Assembly (NCBI RefSeq): GCF_009733535.1
Contig: NZ_SMMI01000003.1
Span: 584,468-648,467, forward strand
Length of the DNA stretch: 64,000 nucleotides
Origin: Sphingobacterium endophyticum
GTDB taxonomy: Bacteria; Bacteroidota; Bacteroidia; Sphingobacteriales; Sphingobacteriaceae
Direction: 5' to 3'
The notes under the pieces were generated by a model that worked only from the letters and a program-made list of their open reading frames with translations, searched no databases and had not been told where the DNA came from. How positions within the stretch are numbered: the first letter of the stretch is position 1; each line of letters begins with the position of its first letter. Below are positions 17,286 through 26,084 of this stretch, in pieces. Made by a program: the position numbers and the translations under genes.

Positions 17286-17465
17286 CGAACTTTGATCCTT
17301 TTCGCTGTTGCGGTGTGCAAATATAGGTGTAAATTCTGATTTACAAAATATTTTACACATATTTTTTGACCCTACTCCGTCAATCAATTCAGTGCCAAAT
17401 ATTTAATTTATATAAAAATAAGATTTTTGGACTAAAAACAAACCCAATAGTCCTTTAATAACGAT

Positions 17466-17789
17466 TTATTGAAAATAAGAATAGATCCTTTCCATATAAT
17501 AAGCCTCATCTAAGGACCTTAGCAATTCCGACAATTCGAAGCGATCAAATGAAAAATTAATGCCGGGATATGGACTACTAAGTACCATTCTTTGCCTGCC
17601 ATCAGGAAATGAAATAGGCTCAGTTTCCTTGTAAATATCTTTGACGATGGATCTAAATGCAATGAAATCTGCTTTGCTGAAATTAATCATAAGGTTATTG
17701 AAACAAAGATGAATCATTTCGTGATCATCAGGCATGCTAATGAAGCCTAGCTCACTTTTGGAAAGAATTTTTAGGCGGCAACTATTCAT
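17466..17789 (-). CDS. small conserved hypothetical protein
   Basis: The 107-residue cytosolic protein has no signal or membrane segment. It contains HEMIHLCFNNLMINFSKADF and a C-terminal helical stretch (FELSELLRSLDEAYYMERI). The overall look recalls the small Bacteroidota family DUF6686, but I cannot confirm this. It stands alone, upstream of two palindromic elements. Function unknown. Confidence 0.6.
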   Translation of the reverse strand: MNSCRLKILSKSELGFISMPDDHEMIHLCFNNLMINFSKADFIAFRSIVKDIYKETEPISFPDGRQRMVLSSPYPGINFSFDRFELSELLRSLDEAYYMERIYSYFQ

Positions 17790-17812
17790 ATATGTTCAGT
17801 GCTTTATTTGTG

Positions 17813-17852
17813 CCTGCCTTACCCGCACGCCTATCTCATGCGGGTAAACAGG
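17813..17852. repeat. palindromic element A
   Basis: TTACCCGCA (17819-17827) pairs with TGCGGGTAA (17839-17847), extended by CCTG and CAGG on the outside. It is GC-rich in AT-rich surroundings and has no T-run, so it looks like an interspersed palindromic repeat and not a terminator. Confidence 0.6.
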
Positions 17853-18000
17853 ACTTCTGTATAATTGAAACTATTTTTTCTTTGCTGTAGTAAATGTAGT
17901 ATTTATTTAGAATGATTATAAATAATATTCCCTTTATGACATTCGGATTATATTTTATCGTTTAGGTTAAACAAAAACGTTTTCATTGGGGTTGGCTTTG

Positions 18001-18143
18001 GTCTTGCTCGTGTTTTGCTCGTGTCTCATCCACAGCTTGTCCAAAACTTATCCGGAGCTCGTCCGCTCACAAGCGGACGAGCTATGGACAATGTCAAACC
18101 AAGGTGCGGACCAGACACGAGCGAAACACGACTAAAACAAGAC
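18001..18143. repeat. 143-bp multi-arm palindromic element B
   Basis: The centre is a perfect 12-bp inverted repeat (18056-18067 and 18072-18083, loop CACA). Outside it, TTGTCC (18037-18042) pairs with GGACAA (18086-18091), GCTCGTGT (18017-18024) with ACACGAGC (18115-18122), and GTCTTG (18001-18006) with CAAGAC (18138-18143). The left half also contains a direct repeat of CTCGTGT. It is much more GC-rich than its flanks and contains no gene. Nested arms in register suggest a structured RNA or a MITE/REP-like element. Confidence 0.7.
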
Positions 18144-18241
18144 TAAAGCTCAAACAGAACCATAGCCTTTGCCTACTAAAAATTACAAGGAAACCTTACC
18201 ATCGGACAACGGCAAGAAAAAGTTCTTAAGCGGATTATGCA

Positions 18242-20236
18242 CTAATCATAAAACTTCCATGAAACTCCAAACCTTAAAAAGGCTGGGTTCATAGGATATC
18301 TTCTGACAGTGTAGTATCCATTTGGATAGACGTGTTGGTTTGCGAAACTGTAGCTTACAAATAGGTTCACGCGATCAATGTTACCAGTCATCCAGAAGTC
18401 TACAATTGGGTAGGTAGAGAATTCTATTCCTACGTTGTCATTGTAAAACTGACCGGAGTTAATGGAATAAGACGGTGTACGAAATGGAGTGTTAAATTTG
18501 ACATCCATACCAATTCTAAAATCCATTACATTGTACAGGATATTTGCATAGTATAGACTGTGCCATGTATATAATTCAGGAGTAGCGAGTACAGCCATGG
18601 CATCTGATTTTTGATAGACTACCCTATTGTCTAAATGCCATCTGCGGAATTTAAAATTCTGACCGATGGTTAACTTTAAGAGATTCAAGTTGCTTTCTTG
18701 TGCAGGCATGATATGTCTCCTAAGAAGGGTGCTATTGTCAGGGTTGTCAATCTCTTTAAAATATGTATAGTTATTGATTAAGAAGTATTCTAACTTTCCA
18801 GTAAAACCAATCTTATCATTGGCATATTGAAATGAAAGGTTTTGGGTCTTAATTTTGTCCAGGTTCAAATCTTCTTCCTTCCATGAATGATAAGAAAGGT
18901 TAGCGTTTTCGAAGATCATTTCTGGGGATTTGTTCTGTGAATATGCCCCTATTCTCAATTTTCCGAGCACATCGCTTAGGTGTACATCGGCATAGGCCTC
19001 ATAAAGGAAATCTCCAAAATTTCGTCCAATAACAATTTGGTTAGCGGAGAAGTTTAAATCCACTCGATCGGAGAATTTATATCCTATAGCTCCTTTGACC
19101 ATACTGTTTTGATAGAATCTATTGAGCATACTATCCGCATACCAGATCAGGTCATTTTGGAAACCCAATTCTACTTTCGCTTCGTTCTTGAGGTTCTTTC
19201 CTCGGAGATAGAAGCTATAAGTAAAATCATTGGAGATGGTTGTTATTTTAGTTGTATCATCGACTTCAATTAAATTTCGGTCGTTATAAGGCAGGGCATT
19301 ATAAAGATCCGATTGATTTTTATAGAAGATGAACTTTTGTTGGCGAATACTTGAATTATGAGCGACGACATTGGTTGGATGAATTTCAGCATCAGGACCA
19401 CTTCCGCTCACGGTATCAATTCTTCCTAGATAATAAGATTGCCTTAAGAAAAAGCCAAGGTCTTTCCATTTATTATAAGGTCTATTTTTTTGAATACCAT
19501 CCAACCTTACAGGATATCTACTCGGCGAGGTATTATCAGAAGTATCCCTAAATAAAGTATCATTACGTACAGAGCCGTTTTCGGTTGCATCTAAGGTATT
19601 GAAAGTAAAATTTGAAAGTAGGTTATACCGCTTGCTTGGCGATTCGTACCAAGCGAATACAGCCCCTTTTCGGTCACTGTACTGTTGGTTATTATAATAA
19701 CCATCTGTATTGGTAGCATGGTATTCCGCCCCTATATTTAAATGCGGATTAATATTCTGTGCTAATTTTGCACGGAACATCTGGTCATCGAAGAAGAAAC
19801 CGACAGCATAGAGCTCTGAATAACGTGCTCGCGCACGATAATAATGAATGGAATCTGGGTTAACGAGATAGCGTTCCATAGCATGGTATCCCGATTGAAA
19901 TCCGATAGTCTTATTGGGATTAAACAATAAGTCACGGGCGGCAAGACCGTAGGATCCAAGGTTAATGGTTGGGTCCCAAGGAAGATTTTGCTTATTGTAG
20001 TATTGAAAGTTTACGTGTGAGGTATCAATCTGAAAGGTTTTAGTTCCTCTCTTCATGGTTGCCAGGTTTGTATAGCGCACGTATTTCGCTGTAAAGATGA
20101 CAGAATCCTTCTTATTATCTTCAGCATTACGCGCAGAGTCCAATGCAGAACTGAATTCATCTTCAGTCTGAGCGTATAGTTTAGGCAGCAGACTAAACAA
20201 CATCAATACAAACAGCAACCTTTTTAGCATACTCAA
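18242..20236 (-). CDS. putative outer-membrane porin (Porin_10-like)
   Basis: The 664-residue precursor has a signal peptide ending LPKLYAQ, then many alternating aromatic/hydrophobic beta-strands and a C-terminal aromatic residue region (WKFYD) typical of barrels. The motif order (DSVIFTAKYVRYTN, ETxx-type turns, NLGSYGLAARDLLFNP) resembles the Bacteroidota putative-porin family PF14121. The transported solute is unknown. It follows the purine nucleoside phosphorylase gene by 52 bp, a pairing I believe is common in the phylum. Confidence 0.8.
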   Translation of the reverse strand: MSMLKRLLFVLMLFSLLPKLYAQTEDEFSSALDSARNAEDNKKDSVIFTAKYVRYTNLATMKRGTKTFQIDTSHVNFQYYNKQNLPWDPTINLGSYGLAARDLLFNPNKTIGFQSGYHAMERYLVNPDSIHYYRARARYSELYAVGFFFDDQMFRAKLAQNINPHLNIGAEYHATNTDGYYNNQQYSDRKGAVFAWYESPSKRYNLLSNFTFNTLDATENGSVRNDTLFRDTSDNTSPSRYPVRLDGIQKNRPYNKWKDLGFFLRQSYYLGRIDTVSGSGPDAEIHPTNVVAHNSSIRQQKFIFYKNQSDLYNALPYNDRNLIEVDDTTKITTISNDFTYSFYLRGKNLKNEAKVELGFQNDLIWYADSMLNRFYQNSMVKGAIGYKFSDRVDLNFSANQIVIGRNFGDFLYEAYADVHLSDVLGKLRIGAYSQNKSPEMIFENANLSYHSWKEEDLNLDKIKTQNLSFQYANDKIGFTGKLEYFLINNYTYFKEIDNPDNSTLLRRHIMPAQESNLNLLKLTIGQNFKFRRWHLDNRVVYQKSDAMAVLATPELYTWHSLYYANILYNVMDFRIGMDVKFNTPFRTPSYSINSGQFYNDNVGIEFSTYPIVDFWMTGNIDRVNLFVSYSFANQHVYPNGYYTVRRYPMNPAFLRFGVSWKFYD

Positions 20237-20288
20237 AATAGGATCGGTACAAATTTTATGCCCTCAAAAATAGCGCAAAAAACCAAAA

Positions 20289-21095
20289 TTATTGCATTGC
20301 AATCAATTCTTTTAAAATACTTGTCATTTTTGGTTCAGCCTGAGCGGCTACATCAACGATTTCTTTCAAGGAAACCGGCTTTAAATCGACATGGAATCCT
20401 TCATCCGTAATAACCGAAATAGCGAAGACAGGCAAACCCATATGATTGGCAACAATAACCTCAGGAACGGTACTCATTCCGACAATATCACCACCTATAA
20501 TCCGCATATATCGGTATTCGGCACGTGTTTCCAGGTTAGGTCCTGGGGCGGAAACATACACAACCTTATGTGCTCGTACACCTAACTTTCCAGCAATTTC
20601 CAAACCCTGCTCCAGCATTTTGAAATTATAAGGTTGGCTCATATCCGGGAATCGAGGACCAAGGTCGTCATCGTTGCTTCCACGCAAAGGATTGTCCGGA
20701 AGGAGATTGATATGGTCTTCAATAATGCCGATATCACCCTTTCGGATATCGGGATTTAAAGAACCGGATGCATTTGAAACAAATAGTTTTTGGATACCAA
20801 GCCCTTTCATGACCCGGATCGGAAAGGTGATTTCCTGCATGCTGTATCCTTCATAATAATGAAGTCTGCCTTGCATAGCAACAACCTTGCGGCCAGCTAA
20901 TGTTCCAAAGATCAATTTTCCGGAATGGAATTCTACGGTTGAAATAGGGAAATTAGGAATATTGGAATACATCATTTGGTATTCCACTTCTATTTCTTCA
21001 ACAAGTTTTCCGAGGCCAGTTCCTAAGATAATACCGAATTCTGGGGTGAAATCGCCGATTTTCCGACGTATAGATTGGATAGATTCTTCAATCAT
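20289..21095 (-). CDS. purine-nucleoside phosphorylase
   Basis: This trimeric-type (PNP/MTAP family) enzyme cleaves purine nucleosides with phosphate to a base and ribose 1-phosphate. The 268 residues include ILGTGLGKL, phosphate- and ribose-site motifs MQGRLHYYEGY, FVSNASGSLNP, GPNLETRAEYRYM (purine-site Glu) and VGMSTVPEVIVA, then VITDEG. Length is typical. It lies between the symporter gene and the porin, and a long inverted repeat precedes its start. Confidence 0.93.
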   Translation of the reverse strand: MIEESIQSIRRKIGDFTPEFGIILGTGLGKLVEEIEVEYQMMYSNIPNFPISTVEFHSGKLIFGTLAGRKVVAMQGRLHYYEGYSMQEITFPIRVMKGLGIQKLFVSNASGSLNPDIRKGDIGIIEDHINLLPDNPLRGSNDDDLGPRFPDMSQPYNFKMLEQGLEIAGKLGVRAHKVVYVSAPGPNLETRAEYRYMRIIGGDIVGMSTVPEVIVANHMGLPVFAISVITDEGFHVDLKPVSLKEIVDVAAQAEPKMTSILKELIAMQ

Positions 21096-21103
21096 ATGAT
21101 AAA

Positions 21104-21154
21104 TGTGTGCAAAAAAACTAGTTAATCAAACTTACTGTTATTTTTTTGCACACA
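21104..21154. repeat. 14-bp inverted repeat between symporter and PNP genes
   Basis: TGTGTGCAAAAAAA (21104-21117) and its exact complement (21141-21154) are separated by 23 bp. On the minus strand it lies after the symporter stop and just before the PNP start. It could be a terminator-like hairpin, a processing site or an operator. Confidence 0.5.
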
Positions 21155-21171
21155 CAAATCAAGGATTGGCC

Positions 21172-22683
21172 TTATTTAACCACCGCTAATGGGGTCTTCA
21201 CTTTCCCAGGGGAAGTTAGCCATAGCAAGATAAAGGTAATTAAGCCATTATAAACAATCAGTTCGAAACCGATTTTATAGTCTGTTAAAGGAAGAATATA
21301 CTGCGTCAATAAATAAATCAGAACAGGAGAAATGACACAGATAAATGGCACTAAGTTATCCTTTACCCTCATTTTCGTCAAGATACCGAAGGAGAATAAT
21401 CCCAATAAGGGTCCATAGGTATATCCGGCAATCTTAAATATAGCAGATACGACAGATTCATCATTGATCACATGGAATAATAGAATCACCAATAGCATCA
21501 CTACAGAGAATGCAAGGTGAACATAGTTACGCTGTTTAATCAATTTGGGGTCATTTGGATTTTCCTTCTTGTTGAAATTTAGAAAGTCAACACAGTAGGA
21601 CGTTGTCAAAGCAGTCAGCGCAGAGTCGGTCGTTGCAAAAGTTGCTGCAGTCAATCCCATCATAAAAATAATCCCAGGGACGATAGAAAGATGTCTTAAA
21701 GCGATTTCTGGATAAAGATAATCCGACTTGCCTAAATCAGCGATATTGATCCCATTGGCATCAGCATAGAAGTATAACAATGCACCAACACAAAGGAAGA
21801 ACAAGTTAATAATGACAAAAATTCCTGTAAACGTCATCATATTGGTTTGGGCCTCTTTGATGGTTTTCATGCTCAGGTTTTTCTGCATTAAATCTTGATC
21901 TAATCCAGTCATTGCAATCGTTACGAAGATACCGCCAATAATATGCTTCCAAATATTTCGAGGATCACCCAAGAGATTTTCCCAAATAAAAACTTTAGAA
22001 TAAGTACTTTCCTTTACTTTTTCGAATGCTTCGAAAACCGTCAAACCTAAACCGTCAGCCATAAAATAGATGGATAGGACAACTGCCAATAATAAGAAAG
22101 TAGTCTGTAGAGTATCCGTAATAATAATGGTTTTAAGACCGCCTTTATTGGTGTATAACCAAATTAGAACTAGACAGACTGCAACCGTAAGAATGAATGG
22201 AACTCCCCAGGCATCAAAAATATAACGTTGAAGCACGATAGCCACAAGATATAATCTGAAAGCAGAACCAATAGTCCTAGAAATCAGGAAGATCATCGCT
22301 CCAGATTTATAACTTTTATGACCTAAACGTTCCTCTAAGTAGGTATAGATTGACGTCAGGTTCATACGATAATAAAGGGGCAAAAGGACATAAGCGATGA
22401 TTATAAATCCGATTGCATTTCCGAGCACAAATTGAAAGTAACTGAAATTATTGGCATCAGTCAAACCGGCAGGTGTATTACCGACATCTCCAGGAACGGA
22501 AATAAAAGTAACCCCTGACAAAGCGGTACCAATCATACCAAAGGCAACCATGTACCATTTAGCATTTCTGTTGGCTACAAAAAATGTAGAGTTATCTGAA
22601 GAATTCTTGGAAGTAAAGTGAGCTACTGCCAAAAGAATCCCAAAGTAAACCACGATAAAGGTTAAAAGGATAATTGGTGACAT
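21172..22683 (-). CDS. sodium:solute symporter (SSS family)
   Basis: The 503 residues show about 13 hydrophobic segments and the SSS fold. The first unwound helix region has GMIGTALSGVTFISVPGDV, and later GLTAATFATTDSALTALTTSY is the sodium-site Ser/Thr motif of helix 8. The substrate is unknown. It starts 15 bp after the murQ stop on the same strand; in Tannerella a symporter-type protein next to murQ takes up MurNAc, so an amino sugar is the best guess. Confidence 0.88.
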   Translation of the reverse strand: MSPIILLTFIVVYFGILLAVAHFTSKNSSDNSTFFVANRNAKWYMVAFGMIGTALSGVTFISVPGDVGNTPAGLTDANNFSYFQFVLGNAIGFIIIAYVLLPLYYRMNLTSIYTYLEERLGHKSYKSGAMIFLISRTIGSAFRLYLVAIVLQRYIFDAWGVPFILTVAVCLVLIWLYTNKGGLKTIIITDTLQTTFLLLAVVLSIYFMADGLGLTVFEAFEKVKESTYSKVFIWENLLGDPRNIWKHIIGGIFVTIAMTGLDQDLMQKNLSMKTIKEAQTNMMTFTGIFVIINLFFLCVGALLYFYADANGINIADLGKSDYLYPEIALRHLSIVPGIIFMMGLTAATFATTDSALTALTTSYCVDFLNFNKKENPNDPKLIKQRNYVHLAFSVVMLLVILLFHVINDESVVSAIFKIAGYTYGPLLGLFSFGILTKMRVKDNLVPFICVISPVLIYLLTQYILPLTDYKIGFELIVYNGLITFILLWLTSPGKVKTPLAVVK

Positions 22684-22698
22684 AATAGATGGTCGAAA

Positions 22699-23517
22699 TT
22701 AGTTTTGTTTATTCAGGTTATAGTTATCGATTGCTTTACGCACATTACCAAATTGTTCGATTAAAGCAGTTGCAGTATCCTCATCGGTTCCAGTCTCAGC
22801 CATTACCATACGTACACCCCTTCCGACCAACTTATGGTTGGAAAGTTGCATATCAACCATTTTGTTGCCTTTGACCCTTCCCAATTGAATCATAACCGCA
22901 GTACTGATCATATTCAGGACAAGTTTTTGAGCTGTTCCAGCTTTCATACGCGTAGATCCAGTAACGAATTCCGGGCCGACAATAACCTCAATGGGATATT
23001 TAGCACGGGCTGCAATGGGAGAATTACCATTACAAACCAAGCATCCGGTTGCAATACCCTTTGCATTCGCTTTATCAAGACCGCCAATGACATAAGGCGT
23101 AGTTCCGGAAGCAGCAATGCCGATAACAAAGTCATTTTCATTGATTGCAAATTCCTCAAGGTCTTTCCAAGCTTGCTCAACATCGTCTTCAGCAAATTCA
23201 ACAGCTTTACGAATTGCTGTATCACCACCCGCGATAAGACCAATTACCCAGTCAAAAGGAACACCATAGGTCGGAGGACACTCCGAAGCATCCAAAATCC
23301 CTAAACGACCAGAGGTACCGGCACCGATATAAAACAAACGACCCCCAGCTTTCATACGATCAACGACAACTTTTACCAGTGCATCAATCTGTGGAATAAC
23401 TTTTTCCACCGCTAATGGCACTGTTTTATCCTCATTGTTGATATTCGTCAGGATCTCTTGAACCGACATTTTATCTAAGTCCTGATAATTGGAATCTTTC
23501 TCCGTTGTGTTAATCAT
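22699..23517 (-). CDS. murQ: N-acetylmuramic acid 6-phosphate etherase MurQ
   Basis: MurQ removes the lactyl ether from MurNAc-6-P, giving GlcNAc-6-P and D-lactate in peptidoglycan recycling. Start chosen at ATG 23517 (MINTTEKDSNYQ), giving 272 residues as in the family; an upstream ATG at 23592 would add 25 unconserved residues. The SIS-domain motifs FYIGAGTSGRLGILDASE and GIAASGTTPYVIGG and the MurQ box GSTRMKAGTAQKLVLNMIS are present. The kinase that makes MurNAc-6-P (AnmK or MurK) is not in the window. GlcNAc-6-P is the substrate of NagA encoded at 36.8 kb. Confidence 0.95.
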   Translation of the reverse strand: MINTTEKDSNYQDLDKMSVQEILTNINNEDKTVPLAVEKVIPQIDALVKVVVDRMKAGGRLFYIGAGTSGRLGILDASECPPTYGVPFDWVIGLIAGGDTAIRKAVEFAEDDVEQAWKDLEEFAINENDFVIGIAASGTTPYVIGGLDKANAKGIATGCLVCNGNSPIAARAKYPIEVIVGPEFVTGSTRMKAGTAQKLVLNMISTAVMIQLGRVKGNKMVDMQLSNHKLVGRGVRMVMAETGTDEDTATALIEQFGNVRKAIDNYNLNKQN

Positions 23518-23603
23518 AACATCTAGCATTTGCAATTCTTTCAATAACTTTCCGTAAATATGCGACTTTTTTGCTAAAAAACGCAACAACACGCATCTAA
23601 TAT

Positions 23604-24290
23604 TTATAATTCGTCTAAGCCGACGAATTTATAATTTTTATTCTTCAATAAATCAATTATCGTTTCTAATTGATTAAAAAATTTATCTGTCCTTTTAGGG
23701 TCACTTCCCAAATGTATGATAACAATATGTCCGTTTAACCCTTTATCGCTTTCATATTCAAGCAATTGTTTTAAAATAGCATCTGATGACATATACTTCT
23801 TTCCCATCTCAGGAAAGGTGTAGTCCGCAGCGGTTCTTAAACCAGGAGTAAAATTATACAGATCTAATCCAAGTTCCTTTGTCCAAGCAGCAATCTCAGA
23901 ATTGTACCATTCATAAGGAGCAACAAATTTATTTATATTTTTAACACCCAGTTTGTTAAGTTTATCAACATTTGCAATTAAATCTTTGTTAAACTCTTCT
24001 TTACTAAGCAATAAACTATCTCTATTTTCCCAAGGAGCATAGAGCAGATGTTGATCAGAATGGGGTCCGATAAAATGACCCTGCATACTCAATTTTTTCA
24101 ACAGCCTTGCCGCTTTCTTATCCTCTAAGAATCTCCCAGTCACAAAAAAGCTTCCAGGAACATTTTCTTTTGTTAATGTTTCCGCTACAGTCTGCAGTCC
24201 TTCTCTGAATTCATCTCCAGTAAAAATAAGACTGATCTGCCTTTTTGTTTCATCGCCGCGGATAATTGCTCCATGGGCATCAATTAATCT
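23604..24290 (-). CDS. CE4-type polysaccharide deacetylase, out of frame with GH9 and lacking a start codon
   Basis: The open frame spans stop 24312-24314 to stop 23604-23606. Its first ATG, GTG or TTG is GTG 24143, yet the conserved N-terminus lies upstream of that: DAHGAIIRGDE and LIFTGDEF, the counterpart of NodB motif 1. Motif 2 (HSDQH) and motif 3 (APYEWYNSEIAAW) follow, and the C-terminus has HLGSDPKRTDKFF. The protein therefore cannot start normally. The frame joins the upstream GH9 gene through a single-base shift at a run of ten A (24290-24299): one extra A would fuse GH9 with this 228-residue domain into an approximately 822-residue GH9-CE4 enzyme. Expected role: N-deacetylation of amino-sugar glycans in the periplasm. 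Confidence 0.75.
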   Translation of the reverse strand, partial: RLIDAHGAIIRGDETKRQISLIFTGDEFREGLQTVAETLTKENVPGSFFVTGRFLEDKKAARLLKKLSMQGHFIGPHSDQHLLYAPWENRDSLLLSKEEFNKDLIANVDKLNKLGVKNINKFVAPYEWYNSEIAAWTKELGLDLYNFTPGLRTAADYTFPEMGKKYMSSDAILKQLLEYESDKGLNGHIVIIHLGSDPKRTDKFFNQLETIIDLLKNKNYKFVGLDEL

Positions 24291-26071
24291 TTTTTTTTTG
24301 ATTCGTTTTCTTTAGCAGACAACAAATAAATTAACGATGCAGTACCGTCCATTGTCGGTTCATTCGTACTGTAATCACCAAAATCATCATGATAAACTAC
24401 AAGATCACTTTGGAAATCTGCATAAGCATCTGGTTTATAAAGCTGTATACCAATCAAATTATTATAGATAGCAGAATAGACTGGTCCATCGACAAGTCCA
24501 CCATCTATCGGATAGTTGTGTAAGTATGTAAACGCTGAATGAGGCTCTGTTGGTGTGTCACCATGAGCAGGAAGTCCATAAACCATACTAGTTCCCCAAG
24601 GATTTACGCCAAAAAGCCAATCGATGTTAGCCTGTTCAAGCTCTTCGAATTGTTTATCGCCAGAAGCTTCTTTGTACCAAATGCATTGAATGGCAAAAGA
24701 AGTTGTTAAATTATTGCTACACCAAATAAAAGGAACCCCACGAAGAAACATATTTTCCTTTGCTCTGGAATTTACCTCCTCAATCCCTTGTTTATAATAA
24801 CTTAAAGCTTCCTTTTTTACTTGACCAACCGATGATTTCGCTAATTCGAAATGTCCAAGATTGATAAATGGGTAATATTGATAATGATTTGCGGTATCCC
24901 GAACCATCCAAGGTGTTACTTTTTCTTGCCTAGCAAACGCTAATGCTTTATCTATATGGCTTTTATCCTTGTTCAAATTAAACATGGTCGCTTCAGCAAG
25001 TTCCATATCATCCACCCAATTATCTTCGGCATAAATATATGGGGACTTGACGGAAACCGTCTGTGTCACTCCCGGCTTGATATAGGCATATTGATAAGCG
25101 GTTGCGGCTTTATCCTTTAACAGATTGGCATATTCTACATTTTGGTTTTTTAACAAATGATGTCCCAATCCAAATGCACCAACAAATTTGGCGGCCGTTG
25201 AACTTGTACCTGTTGTATTGTTCATGAATTTACCACGTTGCTGAGGATTGCCATCTATAAAATAGACAGGCCTTTCATGGCCACGACCATAAACAGAGTC
25301 TTGTCCCGGAAGCCTCATTTTCGTATGGTCTCGGTCATCGGCGATCTGATTGAACATGATATTGGGTTTTGGATGCATTTTCAACAACCAATCCAATCCC
25401 CAAATCGCTTCGTCCAACACATCAGCGATTCCATTTTTCCCATCTAAGCCATTTGCCTGTTTTTCATCAGAGAATACAGCAGGGAAATCTCGGTAAGCAG
25501 CCAATAAGTGATAAGTAGCATTCGCTGAGGTTGTCGCATATTGTAGATAATCAGAAGCATCATGCCATCCTCCCGCTACTTCAACTCGGGTGCTATCTGG
25601 CATACCAACAGAACTGGCATACATGGTGAATCCATCATGTGTATGGCAACTGTCTTGTAAGAAAGGGTTGAACAGCGTTCTCTGTTGACGCATATAACGC
25701 AGAGTAAAATCTGCGGTGCCTTTATAAACTTCGGAATTTATTTTAAAAGTTGGGGATTTCGTACCATCATCTGCTAGGATAAAGTACTCCCCATTTTTAT
25801 TGAATTTTGAGAAATCCAATCGATAACCTTTTGAGAACGGTCCATATTTTCCAAATTCTTTCCCAGCCTTAGCTGTAAAGACTTTTTGGTTTGTATTAGG
25901 ATCAATCAGGCTAAAATTCTTTAATTGTACATCCGACTTCGTAACCCAAACCGCAACTTTCCTGTTGTCCGGCAGATAACCAAGTTGGTTAATCCTTATC
26001 CAAGATTGTTCCTGCGCAAAAACTTGCACAAAGGAAATCATCAATAGAATAATGGCTAAAAATTTCTGCAT
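24284..26071 (-). CDS. glycoside hydrolase family 9, with slippery A10 run at its 3' end
   Basis: The 595-residue precursor has a signal peptide (MQKFLAIILLMISFVQVFAQ), an Ig-like CelD_N domain (about 20-110, WIRINQLGYLPDNRKVAVW) and a GH9 (alpha/alpha)6 barrel. Catalytic Asp residues lie in AGGWHDASDY and the acid Glu in STNEPTMDG; FGVNPWGTSMVYG is the third signature. GH9 contains endoglucanases and also exo-beta-glucosaminidases. Given the deacetylase frame behind it and the amino-sugar locus, glucosaminidase activity is plausible but inferred. The frame ends ESKKKD-stop, directly after the A10 run where the deacetylase frame takes over. Confidence 0.9.
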   Translation of the reverse strand: MQKFLAIILLMISFVQVFAQEQSWIRINQLGYLPDNRKVAVWVTKSDVQLKNFSLIDPNTNQKVFTAKAGKEFGKYGPFSKGYRLDFSKFNKNGEYFILADDGTKSPTFKINSEVYKGTADFTLRYMRQQRTLFNPFLQDSCHTHDGFTMYASSVGMPDSTRVEVAGGWHDASDYLQYATTSANATYHLLAAYRDFPAVFSDEKQANGLDGKNGIADVLDEAIWGLDWLLKMHPKPNIMFNQIADDRDHTKMRLPGQDSVYGRGHERPVYFIDGNPQQRGKFMNNTTGTSSTAAKFVGAFGLGHHLLKNQNVEYANLLKDKAATAYQYAYIKPGVTQTVSVKSPYIYAEDNWVDDMELAEATMFNLNKDKSHIDKALAFARQEKVTPWMVRDTANHYQYYPFINLGHFELAKSSVGQVKKEALSYYKQGIEEVNSRAKENMFLRGVPFIWCSNNLTTSFAIQCIWYKEASGDKQFEELEQANIDWLFGVNPWGTSMVYGLPAHGDTPTEPHSAFTYLHNYPIDGGLVDGPVYSAIYNNLIGIQLYKPDAYADFQSDLVVYHDDFGDYSTNEPTMDGTASLIYLLSAKENESKKKD

Positions 26072-26084
26072 TATTATTTCAGGT

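Noticed and set aside
16757..17387. Open frames on the minus strand across the tRNA array (with repeated VTGSNPVASTT peptides)
   Set aside because: These are translations of tRNA and tRNA-like DNA (T-arm and anticodon arm), not proteins.
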